NCBI GenBank assembly: GCA_023458055.1
Contig: JAEXAW010000078.1
Span: 259,078-323,077, forward strand
DNA from: Pseudomonadota bacterium
GTDB taxonomy: Bacteria > Pseudomonadota > Alphaproteobacteria > Sphingomonadales > Sphingomonadaceae
Direction: 5' to 3'
DNA: 64,000 nt
Shown here piece by piece: positions 18,840 through 26,884 of this stretch. The stretch's first letter is position 1. Each line of letters begins with the position of its first letter. The position numbers and the translations under genes are program-made. The notes below the pieces were generated by a model. The model was not told where the DNA came from. It made no database searches and was given only the letters and a program-made list of their open reading frames with translations.

Positions 18840-19052
18840 ATGGCTGACGAAACAAAGAAAAAAGTGTCGGTTGGCGAATTTATCCGCCAGGTGCGGGTTG
18901 AAACCGGCAAGATTGCCTGGCCGACCTGGCCCGACACGCTGCGCACGACGATCATGGTGCTGATCATGACCGCGATCCTCGGCTTGTTTTTCTTTGCGGT
19001 CGACAGCTTTTTCGGTCTTATCGTGCGCAAGTTGATGAGCTTCATCGGCTAA
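18840..19052 (+). CDS. secE: Preprotein translocase subunit SecE
   Basis: 70 residues with the short single-membrane-span form typical of alphaproteobacteria. VGEFIRQVRVETGKIAWPTW is the conserved amphipathic helix, TMVLIM...LGLFFFAVDSFFGLIV the membrane segment. SecE clamps SecY in the translocon. ATG 18840 gives MADETKKKV; a TTG four codons earlier is less likely. nusG follows 42 bp downstream in the usual operon. Confidence 0.95.
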   Translation: MADETKKKVSVGEFIRQVRVETGKIAWPTWPDTLRTTIMVLIMTAILGLFFFAVDSFFGLIVRKLMSFIG

Positions 19053-19094
19053 TTTCGCAACGGCTTTTACAACACAGGATTTTGGCACAAGAAC

Positions 19095-19631
19095 ATGGCG
19101 CGCTGGTATATTATTCACGCTTATTCGGGTTTCGAAAACAAGGTGCGCGACGCGATCATGTCCGAAGCCACCCGCATGGGCCTTGAAGCTCTGGTCGAGC
19201 AGGTCGAAGTGCCGGTCGAAACCGTGACCGAAGTGCGTCGCGGCAAAAAGGTCCAGTCCGAACGCAAATTCTTCCCCGGCTATGTGCTGGCCAAGCTCAA
19301 CATGAATGACGATGTCTATCACCTCGTCAAAAATACGCCCAAGGTGACCGGTTTCCTGGGAAGCTCGGGCAAGCCGCAGGCGATCTCCGAAGCCGAAGCG
19401 GCGCGCATCCTTAATTCGAAGGAAGAAGCGGCGGCTGCGCCCAAGCACCAGATCAAGGTCGATTATGAAATCGGCGACGGCGTCAAGGTGCTCGAAGGCC
19501 CGTTCGCCTCGTTCAACGGCGTGGTCGAGGAACTCGACTTCGACAAGAACAAGGTCAAGGTGTCGGTCTCGATCTTCGGCCGCGCAACCCCGGTCGAACT
19601 CGACTTCGAACAGGTCGAACGGATCAAGTAA
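19095..19631 (+). CDS. nusG: Transcription termination/antitermination factor NusG
   Basis: 178 residues. NGN domain at the N-terminus (WYIIHAYSGFENKVRDAI, RKFFPGYVLAKLNMNDDVYHLVKNTPKVTGFLG) and KOW domain at the C-terminus (GDGVKVLEGPFASFNGVVEELD, KVKVSVSIFGRATPVELDF). It binds RNA polymerase and links it to Rho or the ribosome. It lies directly after secE. Normally rplK follows within a few hundred bases; here the next ribosomal gene is 6 kb away. Confidence 0.97.
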   Translation: MARWYIIHAYSGFENKVRDAIMSEATRMGLEALVEQVEVPVETVTEVRRGKKVQSERKFFPGYVLAKLNMNDDVYHLVKNTPKVTGFLGSSGKPQAISEAEAARILNSKEEAAAAPKHQIKVDYEIGDGVKVLEGPFASFNGVVEELDFDKNKVKVSVSIFGRATPVELDFEQVERIK

Positions 19632-19662
19632 GCGCTTTCGCCCCGATCATCTGGCCCCCTCC

Positions 19663-19790
19663 CACCCTCCCTCACAAGGGAGGGCACGAAAAATCAAAGA
19701 TTCTTCGGGGTGGGTAAAACGTTAGCTACGGGTGCAATACCCACTCCAAAAGACTGCGTCTTTTGACCCTCCCTCGCAAGGGAGGGTGGA
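19663..19790. repeat. Dispersed multi-hairpin repeat, family R1, copy 1
   Basis: About 130 bp built of successive palindromes: ACCCTCCC..GGGAGGG, GAAAAATC..GATTCTTC, GGGTGGGT..ACCCACTCC, CAAAAGAC..GTCTTTTG, and a second ACCCTCCC..GGGAGGGT end. The same order occurs at 35451-35590 and, split by a transposon, at 60513-60546 plus 63771-63875. Confidence 0.85.
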
Positions 19791-20072
19791 ATCTGCATTA
19801 AGCAACACTTGTCTTTATCGTTTCCCAAAGCGACGGGGAGACGGCGCGCGCCGAAGCTGCGTGACTGAGCGGTCGGCGGCGCTTGGCGTTGCCGCAAGGG
19901 CTTATGTTACAGCTTTTTGCCTCCCCGCTTTTCTGCTTAAACCCCGGCATTATTCACCGCACGAAACAGCGCTTGCAAAATTTGCACTGGCAAATCGCGG
20001 AGCGACCTCCTTTATTGTGCGTTGCAACATGGATGGAGAGGTTTTTTGCATCAACGGCAAGGAGCCCGAACA

Positions 20073-20279
20073 ATGTATCTTTTTACCGATATCCCCGAAG
20101 CCCTTAATTATGGTCCCGGCCAGTCCTGGCTCAGCCCCGAGGGCAGCGCCGCCAATCGTCGTGCGGTAGCAAACCAGGCCCGTCTCAGCCCGCGCGCGCG
20201 TCTGCGCCACCGTGCGGCGGAACTCCGCGCGGCGCTGCGTCGGGTCGAGGAGGAGCTGGACGCTTACGGCGATTATTAA
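20073..20279 (+). CDS. Small hypothetical protein, 68 residues
   Basis: Supported by a strong ribosome site AAGGAG (20059-20064) ahead of ATG 20073 and by high-GC codon use. Starts MYLFTDIPEALNYGPGQSW and ends in an Arg/Ala/Glu-rich helix (LRHRAAELRAALRRVEEELD), which may form a coiled coil. No family recognised. It lies between the R1 repeat and the PPC-domain gene on the same strand. Confidence 0.6.
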   Translation: MYLFTDIPEALNYGPGQSWLSPEGSAANRRAVANQARLSPRARLRHRAAELRAALRRVEEELDAYGDY

Positions 20280-20421
20280 CCCCGGCGGGTTTCACGCCCC
20301 CCGGTGAACTCTCGGAGTGAAAACTCTGTTTATCACTGAATTTACGGTGTTTTCTCTTTGCAGCGCCGCCGCGCCCGCTATAGCTTGCCCTACCGACAAT
20401 CAGCAAGCGTTGGAGAACGGC

Positions 20422-21222
20422 ATGAACAGGGTTCGCAGTTTCGCAGCAACAATTTTGATGACGGCAGGGACGCTCGCGCTCGCGCCATCGTTGGCGGGCG
20501 CACAGGAGGCGAAAGACGTCATTCAGGGCAGCCTCAATGCGGCGAGCCCGCGCGATGGCCGTCCCTATGAGGTCCGCACCGTGCGGCTCAATGCGGGGCA
20601 GCGTTATGAAATCAGCCTCGAATCCGGTGATTTCGATCCGATGATCGAATTGCTGAGCGCCGATGCGCCGGATCGGGGATCGCGCGGCGGGGATGATGAC
20701 GAAGAGTGCATCCTGGCATCCGACGATGATGGCGGCGAAGGCAATAATGCGCTGATCGAATATACGCCGGACACCAGCGGGACCTACAAGCTGCGCATCA
20801 AGGCGGTCGATGGCGATCTCGGCCGGTATACGCTGAAGATGAATCGCCTTGCCCCGCTACCCCCGCCGGTGCGCGAAAGCGGCACCCGCGCGACGATGGA
20901 AGGCACCATCTATCGCGGCGCGCTCAGTCGCAATGATCCGACCGTGCGCCAGCGGCCGGTCAAGGACTATCTGGTCACGCTTACCGCCAACAAAACGACG
21001 ATCCTCTCGCTGCAGCAGGATGGCGACGAGTTCGATCCCGTGCTCGAATTATATAAAGGAACACGCGGGCAGGGCGACCCCGAGGAACGCGACGATGATG
21101 GCGGCGAAGGCCGGGATTCGCTCATCGTCTTCACCCCTGAGGAAAGCGGCCCCTATGTCATCCGCGCGACGACCACGGGCGAAGGCGGCGTGGGACGGTT
21201 CAAGCTGACCGTGGTGCAGTGA
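20422..21222 (+). CDS. Exported protein with two PPC-like beta-sandwich domains
   Basis: 266 residues. Signal peptide 1-28 (MNRVRSFAATILMTAGTLAL..., cleavage near AGAQEA). Two similar domains follow (about 30-145 and 165-266), each with the order YEVRTVRLNAGQRYEISLESGDFDP / YLVTLTANKTTILSLQQDGDEFDP, an acidic DDDGGEG(N/R) loop, and ENNALIEYTPDTSGTYKLRI / DSLIVFTPEESGPYVIR. This matches bacterial pre-peptidase C-terminal (PPC) domains that accompany secreted proteases, but no protease domain is present here. ATG 20422 follows GGAGAA. The acidic loops suggest calcium binding (inference). Confidence 0.75.
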   Translation: MNRVRSFAATILMTAGTLALAPSLAGAQEAKDVIQGSLNAASPRDGRPYEVRTVRLNAGQRYEISLESGDFDPMIELLSADAPDRGSRGGDDDEECILASDDDGGEGNNALIEYTPDTSGTYKLRIKAVDGDLGRYTLKMNRLAPLPPPVRESGTRATMEGTIYRGALSRNDPTVRQRPVKDYLVTLTANKTTILSLQQDGDEFDPVLELYKGTRGQGDPEERDDDGGEGRDSLIVFTPEESGPYVIRATTTGEGGVGRFKLTVVQ

Positions 21223-21245
21223 AGCCCCGCCTCATAGGCATAAAG

Positions 21246-21336
21246 CTCGTCATCCCCGACTTGATCGGGGATCCATCTCCCGAGGCTTAAATTTAAGGGT
21301 CCGGTGATGGATCCCCGCCTGCGCGGGGATGACGAG
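21246..21336. repeat. Inverted repeat pair, family R3 (CGTCATCCCCG type)
   Basis: CTCGTCATCCCCG at 21246-21258 and its exact complement CGGGGATGACGAG at 21324-21336, each followed inward by a GGGATCCATC-like segment. It could form a long hairpin between two convergent genes and may double as a terminator. Confidence 0.8.
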
Positions 21337-21338
21337 GT

Positions 21339-22004
21339 TCAGGGTTGAGGTTTCGGCTTGGATCCCGCCACCTTGCGCGCCATCGCATCATTGGGCGTCG
21401 GCTCGGCCAGCTTGTGGAGCGTGTTCCTGTCCTGATGCTTGAACGGCGCCGCCTCGCCCTTGACCGTGAGCATGGTGGTAAGCTGGTAACTCCACGTCCC
21501 GTCATCATTGAAGGTCACGTCAATCGTATAGCTATCGGTGCGGAACGCATATTCGAGGAAGCCGCATTCGGAAATGCCATCCTCGGTCGATCCGCGGGTT
21601 GCTTCGAGATGCAGCGTCTTGTCACCCGGCTTGGCCTTGCCGCCCGCCATGATCGCTTGCCCGCGCGGGATGGTGACGGTCTGGAGGATAAGCCCCGTCG
21701 CAGGCTCCCACAGCCAATAGCCGACCTGATCGTGAAACGCGAACTCCTCGCCATCGGCGGTGATGTGGATATGATAGCGCAGCCCGTAAAATAGCTGCGG
21801 CCCGTTGGTCTGCGGATCAATCGGCTGGAGCTCGATATGTTCATGGAACACGCGATGTTCGGGGCCATCGGCTTTAGGGTTGATGTCGAGGCTCTTGTCC
21901 CCCTGCCACACACCGGCGAGCCGCGTTAGCGGGCCGAGATTGGCGAGCGTATCAGGATCGATATTGGTCGGTTCGGTGAAAATATCTTCAGGAAAAGCGG
22001 CCAT
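21339..22004 (-). CDS. FABP-like / nitrobindin-type heme-binding beta-barrel protein
   Basis: 221 residues. NLGPLTRLAGVWQGDKSLDI is the opening strand typical of the DUF1794/THAP4-like barrel (nitrobindin, also called FABP family protein); further on HEHIELQPIDPQTNGPQLFYGLRY, EEFAFHDQVGYWLWEPATGL, and TFNDDGTWSYQLTTMLTV. Nitrobindins bind heme and react with nitric oxide or peroxynitrite; the exact ligand here is unknown. Start at ATG 22004. It is a stand-alone gene between two palindromic repeats. Confidence 0.75.
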   Translation of the reverse strand: MAAFPEDIFTEPTNIDPDTLANLGPLTRLAGVWQGDKSLDINPKADGPEHRVFHEHIELQPIDPQTNGPQLFYGLRYHIHITADGEEFAFHDQVGYWLWEPATGLILQTVTIPRGQAIMAGGKAKPGDKTLHLEATRGSTEDGISECGFLEYAFRTDSYTIDVTFNDDGTWSYQLTTMLTVKGEAAPFKHQDRNTLHKLAEPTPNDAMARKVAGSKPKPQP

Positions 22005-22035
22005 GATGTTTCCTTACAAGCCAGTTTTTTCATCG

Positions 22036-22068
22036 TTCGTCATTCCCGATCAAGGCGGGGATGACGAA
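22036..22068. repeat. R3 hairpin, short copy
   Basis: TTCGTCATTCCCG / CGGGGATGACGAA inverted repeat with a short loop, upstream of the FABP-like gene; related in sequence to the pair at 21246-21336. Confidence 0.7.
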
Positions 22069-22074
22069 TTTTCT

Positions 22075-22155
22075 AACTCTCGCACAAAGTCACAAAGGCA
22101 CAAAGAGCCTAGGATATTATGTCACCTCTTGGTGGCTTGGCGGCTTTGTGCGAGT
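22075..22155. repeat. R4 imperfect hairpin (CACAAAG type)
   Basis: Left arm with CTCGCACAAAG and tandem CACAAAG copies, right arm GGCTTTGTGCGAG. Similar arms in other versions occur at 23443-23517 and 23701-23765. Confidence 0.65.
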
Positions 22156-22187
22156 CAATTTTTTGGGCAATCGCGGTTTTACGCACC

Positions 22188-23192
22188 TCACCCCTTCTTC
22201 TCCAAATGCCCGCCAAAGGCGTAACGCATCGCCGACAGCAATTTGTCCGCATAAAGCGATTTGCCCTGGCTGGCAAAGCGGTCGAACAACGCCGAGGAGA
22301 GTACGGGCGCGGGCACGCCGGTATCAATCGCGGCCTTGAGCGTCCAGCGCCCTTCGCCGCTATCCGAGACCCGCCCGCCAAATTGTTCCAGCTTCGGGTC
22401 CTCGGCCAATGCGCCTGCGGTCAGATCCAGCAGCCAGCTCGAAATCACGCTGGAATGGCGCCACACTTCGGCAATCGCGGCGGTATCGAATGTGAAGCGG
22501 TAATATTGCGGCTCGGCGAGCGGCGCGGTCTCGGCGTCCTTGGAGTGGGTCTCGAGCCCCGCCCCGGCCGCATTCAGGATGTTGAGCCCTTCGGCATAAG
22601 CCGCCATGACGCCATATTCGATGCCATTATGGACCATCTTGACGAAATGCCCCGCGCCCGGTGGTCCGCAATGGAGATAGCCGAGCGGCGCGGTGCCGAG
22701 GCTTTTGTCAGCGGTCATCATCGGCGAAGGGCCGGGGGCGAGCGTTGCAAATATGGGCTCGAGCCGCGCCACCGCTTGCGCCTCGCCGCCGATCATCAGG
22801 CAATAGCCGCGATCCAGCCCCCACACCCCGCCGCTGGTGCCCGCATCGATGAGCGATACGCCCTTGGGCGCAAGCTCGGCGGCAAGGTCGATCGCATCCT
22901 GATAAAAGCTGTTGCCGCCATCAATGAGGATATCGCCGGGGGCGAGCTTGGCGGCAAGCTCGCGGGCGATTTTGGGCGTAATCGCGGCCGGCAGCATCAG
23001 CCAGATCGCGCGCGGGGCTTCGAGTTTGGTGATGAGATCATCGACCGATGCCGCCCCCGTCGCGCCCTCCCTGGCGAGCGCCGCGACCGCCTCGGGGTTG
23101 ATATCATAAGCAACGCATTGATGCCCGCCCCGCATCAACCGGAGCGCCATATTCGCTCCCATCCGCCCAAGACCCATCATCCCGATCTGCAT
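22188..23192 (-). CDS. gnd: 6-phosphogluconate dehydrogenase (short, decarboxylating, NAD-type)
   Basis: 334 residues, the short GndA/YqeC-type length. N-terminal Rossmann motif MQIGMMGLGRMGANMALRL, substrate region GTSGGVWGLDRGYCLMIGG and HCGPPGAGHFVKMVHNGIEYG with the catalytic Lys, and a C-terminal helical domain (WTLKAAIDTGVPAPVLSSAL). Converts 6-phosphogluconate to ribulose 5-phosphate and CO2 in the oxidative pentose phosphate route. AAGGAG precedes ATG 23192; the frame is open 14 codons further but without a ribosome site. It is a single gene. Confidence 0.9.
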   Translation of the reverse strand: MQIGMMGLGRMGANMALRLMRGGHQCVAYDINPEAVAALAREGATGAASVDDLITKLEAPRAIWLMLPAAITPKIARELAAKLAPGDILIDGGNSFYQDAIDLAAELAPKGVSLIDAGTSGGVWGLDRGYCLMIGGEAQAVARLEPIFATLAPGPSPMMTADKSLGTAPLGYLHCGPPGAGHFVKMVHNGIEYGVMAAYAEGLNILNAAGAGLETHSKDAETAPLAEPQYYRFTFDTAAIAEVWRHSSVISSWLLDLTAGALAEDPKLEQFGGRVSDSGEGRWTLKAAIDTGVPAPVLSSALFDRFASQGKSLYADKLLSAMRYAFGGHLEKKG

Positions 23193-23342
23193 GGCCACTC
23201 CTTTGTTTGGGTGAGACTCGTGTGGGTGCAGCATGGGGCGATCCGGGCGGTTTGTCGATGGGGGCGAAGGGGGCGGGGAAAGGAATTGGCGCGAGCGTGG
23301 GGTTAGGGCGGGTTGCTCGGCATTACGCCGGAGTGCAAAGTT

Positions 23343-23397
23343 CCTCCCCGAGCTTGCCTTGGGGGGGGGGCCATGCGCAGCATGGTGGAGGGGGCGC
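23343..23397. repeat. R2 repeat copy (CCATGCGCAGCATGG hairpin)
   Basis: CTCCCCGAGCTTGCCTTGGGG, a 10-G run, then CCATGCGCAGCATGG hairpin followed by TGGAGGGGG. Shared with 44611-44707, and similar to 63887-63941. Confidence 0.7.
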
Positions 23398-23442
23398 GAT
23401 GCAAAGCCGAGCGTGCGGGGCTATCCGTCGAGCGCTAAAAGG

Positions 23443-23517
23443 GTTCACGCAGAGGCGCAGAGAGCGCAGAGATGTCAGGGATTTTGTTCACGCGGAGGCG
23501 CGGAGGCGCGGAGAATT
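23443..23517. repeat. R4-type tandem block (GCAGAGGCGCAGAG / GCGGAGGCGCGGAG)
   Basis: Two near-direct copies of TTCACGC-(A/G)GAGGCGC-(A/G)GAG at 23443 and 23487. The complementary-sense block at 23701-23765 faces it. Confidence 0.65.
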
Positions 23518-23700
23518 AAACCGCGTCGAGGCGCGTCGTCTTAAGCGCCAATCCGATGCGATACCCCCTGCGCGGACAAGGAATCCGTGCTCCTGCGGAG
23601 GCAGGAGTCGAGGGCAGCATAAGCGACCCTGAATAACATTGGACCGTAAAACGAGTCCGTGCCTCGTTTCACCCTGCGCAGGCGAACATGGCCGCAAAAA

Positions 23701-23765
23701 ACTCCGCGCCTCCGCGAGGAAAAATCTCTGCGGCCTCTGCTCCCCTCTCGCGCCTTTGCGCGAAA
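23701..23765. repeat. R4-type block, opposite orientation
   Basis: CTCCGCGCCTCCGCG, CTCTGCGGCCTCTGC and CTCGCGCCTTTGCGCG are the complement-type units of the block at 23443-23517, giving a 320-bp facing pair. Confidence 0.6.
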
Positions 23766-24062
23766 CAAGGATCAGCGCAACAAGTCCCGCACCAACGCCG
23801 GCTGCTTCGCAATCATCGCCAGCAACATTTTGCAGTGGCACGGTCATGTAGTGAGCGGCGGAGAGGTGCTAAAGCTGACGTTATGTATTCTAGCTTCCGT
23901 ACAGCAACTCGAACACCAGCCTCGTCGTTGGCTGATAATCGGCCGCTCACGTGCGAGGGGCCGGCCGGGGCGGCTGCTGCCTTGTTCCTATAAACGTTCT
24001 GGCAACTGTTATTAAGCCTGATATAAGGTAGTAGATAGCGGATAACTATTAGAGGGGGTAAC

Positions 24063-25523
24063 GTGACAAGAAAATTAGCTGCGTTAGTGATCGGAAATTC
24101 GAATTATTCTCAAGCATCCGTCCTAAAAAATCCCGTTAATGATGCTGCTGATGTAGCAGATAAACTCGAGACTTACGGATTTAACGTTATTAGATGCATC
24201 GATGCAACCGTTAAGCAAATGGACAAATACCTTAAAGATTTTAAAACAATTTTGGCGGACAGCGAGGTTGGTTTATTCTTTTTTGCAGGTCATGGTATGC
24301 AAATCGATGGCAAGAATTACCTTCTGGCTGTAGACACGGATATTGCGGATGAAACTGATGCGAAACACAGTTCGTTATCGTTGGACAAGGTCATCGAACG
24401 CTTGGAAAAATCTCCAGTTTCCACAAGTATAATTATATTGGATGCTTGCCGAGATAATCCTTGGGCGAGGACCTGGCACAGGAGTGCAGAGACCCGAGGA
24501 CTTGCGTCCGTTTATGCACCAAAAGGGACTATCATCGGTTTTGCAACTTCTCCTGGTGAGTTGGCATCGGACGGCAAAGGGAGAAACGGTACTTACACGG
24601 CGGCGCTTTTACAACATATTGATGAGCCGGACTGCAACATAGAGACTATGTTCAAGCAAATTAGGAACACAGTGGCTGCAGAGACAAAGGGTAGACAGAC
24701 TTCTTGGGAGCATACTTCACTCTCCGGAAATTTTTTCTTTAATTTGAGCTTGGGAAGGAGTGTAACGGAATACAGTGAGACTAGCCTCGCTGACGAAATG
24801 TTTGTGGTTGATGAAGCAAAGCCTTCACATCGCGTGATTAAGGGGCTGCGAAGCCATAATTGGTATTCTCAAAACGATGCAATAGCGCTTTTGACATGCA
24901 AAAGTATTAATAAGATGAATTGCGATAACTTATTTGTCGTCGGTAGAAACATATATCAATCTGCTTGCGGTGGCTCTAAAGATGCGATGTTATTTGTTAG
25001 ATCTTTTTCAACGAGGACATCAGGATGTAATAAATATAAAAGAAAGGCCATTCTCGACGGAATTCTTTTCGAAATATTTTTTGACCCAAAGGCAAAAATA
25101 CGACAAAAGATTAAAGGCAACATGTTTAACGACGTATTCAACCTCACAAAGGACAAATCGTTAAAAAGTAGTTTTGATTTTATTTCGGAAGTGCTCGTGA
25201 AGGCTCGAGGAGATTTCTACGTCGTTCCCGGGCGGGGCCACAACTTGTCGGTTGCAGTCGCAACATCTAAAAGGAAGGATTCTTATAGAATTGACGCAAT
25301 CTATGTCGATGGCGAGAACGTTCTTCGCCAAGAGGGGGAAGAATGGTCCATCAGTGATGATGATGAAATTTTTTATGTAAGGCGCTCAGTATCCCAGCTA
25401 GAGGAACAATTGTCTCATGAATTGATGGTTCCTAGAGGGTTGCTGAAAATCAGTTATACTCCAGCCGAAGCTGCCGCCGGTGAGCTATCTTTTCCCGATG
25501 GCTACAGTGTGAGAAAGCGTTAA
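24063..25523 (+). CDS. Caspase-family (C14) protease with unknown AT-rich C-terminal domain
   Basis: 486 residues from GTG 24063 with AGAGGGGG just upstream. Residues 1-230 are a caspase/metacaspase p20-like fold: RKLAALVIGNSNY, LKNPVNDAADVADKLETYGF, VGLFFFAGHGMQ with catalytic His77, and TSIIILDACRDNPW with Cys129, then the AP(K)GTIIGFATSPGE loop and SWEHTSLSGNFFF. Residues 235-486 match no family I know; they include CGGSKDAMLFVRSFSTR and a segment rich in Lys/Asp. No signal peptide or membrane span. Base composition and codons (AGA, TTA, ATA, AAA common) differ sharply from the high-GC surroundings, indicating transfer. Standing alone between nusG and rplK. Bacterial caspases act as death effectors or in signalling; this role is inference. 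Confidence 0.85.
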   Translation: MTRKLAALVIGNSNYSQASVLKNPVNDAADVADKLETYGFNVIRCIDATVKQMDKYLKDFKTILADSEVGLFFFAGHGMQIDGKNYLLAVDTDIADETDAKHSSLSLDKVIERLEKSPVSTSIIILDACRDNPWARTWHRSAETRGLASVYAPKGTIIGFATSPGELASDGKGRNGTYTAALLQHIDEPDCNIETMFKQIRNTVAAETKGRQTSWEHTSLSGNFFFNLSLGRSVTEYSETSLADEMFVVDEAKPSHRVIKGLRSHNWYSQNDAIALLTCKSINKMNCDNLFVVGRNIYQSACGGSKDAMLFVRSFSTRTSGCNKYKRKAILDGILFEIFFDPKAKIRQKIKGNMFNDVFNLTKDKSLKSSFDFISEVLVKARGDFYVVPGRGHNLSVAVATSKRKDSYRIDAIYVDGENVLRQEGEEWSISDDDEIFYVRRSVSQLEEQLSHELMVPRGLLKISYTPAEAAAGELSFPDGYSVRKR

Positions 25524-25693
25524 ACCACCCCTTGCATTCTACCCCCGTCCCCGCTATGCGCGCGCCTTCCTCGTAGGCTTATCGCCTCAAGGATTCGTGC
25601 GGGAGGTGAGGCCTTATGCCCCACCGTTTGACCGCTAAGCTTGAACCGGGCCGGGCGTTTGACGCATCCCGCCCATCTATAGAGTGAGTGAAC

Positions 25694-26125
25694 ATGGCTA
25701 AGAAAATTGCGGGCTATATCAAGCTCCAGGTGCCGGCTGGCACCGCCAATCCTTCGCCGCCGATTGGTCCTGCTTTGGGTCAGCGCGGCGTGAACATCAT
25801 GGAATTTTGTAAGGCATTCAACGCGGCGACCGACAGCCTCGAAAAGAATATGCCGATTCCGACCATCATCACCGTTTATGCGGACAAGAGCTTTTCGTTC
25901 ATCACGAAAACGCCGCCCGCTACATTCCTCATCAAGAAGGCCGCGAACCTGAAGTCGGGTTCGAAGGAGCCGGGTAAGGTTTCGGCAGGCAAGATCGCGC
26001 GCTCGAAGCTCGCGGAAATCGCCGAGATTAAGATGAAGGATCTGAACGCGAACGATATTGAAGCCGCGACCAAGATCATCGAAGGCAGCGCCCGTGCGAT
26101 GGGCCTCGAAGTAACGGAGGGCTAA
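25694..26125 (+). CDS. rplK: 50S ribosomal protein L11
   Basis: 143 residues. KKIAGYIKLQVPAGTANPSPPIG, ALGQRGVNIMEFCKAFN and TPPATFLIKKAA are the conserved L11 motifs. L11 binds 23S rRNA at the GTPase centre. ATG 25694 (MAKKIAG) is preferred to the GTG two codons earlier. The 170-bp upstream leader has no gene and may carry autoregulatory structure. rplA follows after 4 bp. Confidence 0.98.
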   Translation: MAKKIAGYIKLQVPAGTANPSPPIGPALGQRGVNIMEFCKAFNAATDSLEKNMPIPTIITVYADKSFSFITKTPPATFLIKKAANLKSGSKEPGKVSAGKIARSKLAEIAEIKMKDLNANDIEAATKIIEGSARAMGLEVTEG

Positions 26126-26129
26126 GGAC

Positions 26130-26822
26130 ATGGCAAAGCTGACGAAAAAAGCAAAGGTTCTGGCAAACCTCGATTCTGAAAAGCTGTACGGCTTTGACGA
26201 TGCTTTGAAGACTTTGAAGGAGCACACCTCCAAGAAGTTTGACGAAACGATCGAAATCGCGATGAACCTCGGCGTTGATCCGCGTCATGCCGACCAGATG
26301 GTGCGCGGCGTGGTTACGCTCCCCGCCGGCACGGGCAAGGACGTCAAGGTTGCCGTGTTCGCCAAGGGCGACAAGGCCGAGGAAGCGCTCAAGGCTGGCG
26401 CGGACAAGGTCGGTGCGGAAGACCTTATGGAAGATATGCAGAACGGCAACCTCGATTATGGCCGCGTCATCGCGACGCCGGACATGATGGGCGTTGTGGG
26501 CCGTCTAGGTAAGGTGCTCGGCCCCAAGGGCCTGATGCCGAACCCGAAGCTTGGCACCGTAACCCCGAACGTCGCGGAAGCAGTCAAGGCAGCCAAGGGC
26601 GGCCAGATCGAATTCCGCGTCGAAAAGGCGGGCATCATCCACGCCGGTCTCGGCAAGGCGAGCTTCGCGGACGCGGACCTCAAGAAGAATTTCGAAGCGT
26701 TCGTCGACGCCATCGTCAAGGCGAAGCCTTCGGGTTCCAAGGGCAAATATGTGAAGAAGATCGCGTTGTCTTCGACCATGGGCCCGGGCCTCAAGATCGA
26801 TACGAGCGAAGTTGCTGCGTAA
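26130..26822 (+). CDS. rplA: 50S ribosomal protein L1
   Basis: 230 residues. KKFDETIEIAMNLGVDPRHADQ, RGVVTLPAGTGK, GRLGKVLGPKGLMPNPKLGTV and EFRVEKAGIIHAGLGK are diagnostic. L1 forms the stalk at the E site and represses its own operon in many bacteria. Ends before a strong terminator, so rplKA form a separate transcript here. Confidence 0.98.
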   Translation: MAKLTKKAKVLANLDSEKLYGFDDALKTLKEHTSKKFDETIEIAMNLGVDPRHADQMVRGVVTLPAGTGKDVKVAVFAKGDKAEEALKAGADKVGAEDLMEDMQNGNLDYGRVIATPDMMGVVGRLGKVLGPKGLMPNPKLGTVTPNVAEAVKAAKGGQIEFRVEKAGIIHAGLGKASFADADLKKNFEAFVDAIVKAKPSGSKGKYVKKIALSSTMGPGLKIDTSEVAA

Positions 26823-26850
26823 GTAACGTCCGCAATTGCTGACATAGAAG

Positions 26851-26884
26851 AGGCCGGGAGTGGAAACGCTCCCGGCCTTTTTTG
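26851..26884 (+). terminator. Terminator after rplA
   Basis: 10-bp perfect stem AGGCCGGGAG / CTCCCGGCCT with loop TGGAAACG followed by TTTTTTG. It ends the rplKA transcript before the next ribosomal genes. Confidence 0.93.

Larger units (their letters stand above)
23193..24062. other. Repeat-rich 870-bp region without genes
   Basis: Between gnd and the caspase gene. It holds an R2 repeat (23343-23397) and a facing pair of R4-like blocks (23443-23517 and 23701-23765). From about 23860 base composition drops to the AT-rich level of the caspase gene, so the left boundary of the acquired segment probably lies near 23860-23900. Confidence 0.6.

Noticed and set aside
18241..18855. Minus-strand frame across the tRNA-Trp gene
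   Set aside because: It covers the tRNA and the TonB receptor end, with no motif or ribosome site.
19663..19790. CRISPR-like interpretation of the palindromic repeats
   Set aside because: Copies are dispersed and singular, with no regular spacers or cas genes.
23207..23847. Several overlapping frames in the gap after gnd
   Set aside because: They translate the R2 and R4 repeats and give Arg/Gly-rich nonsense.
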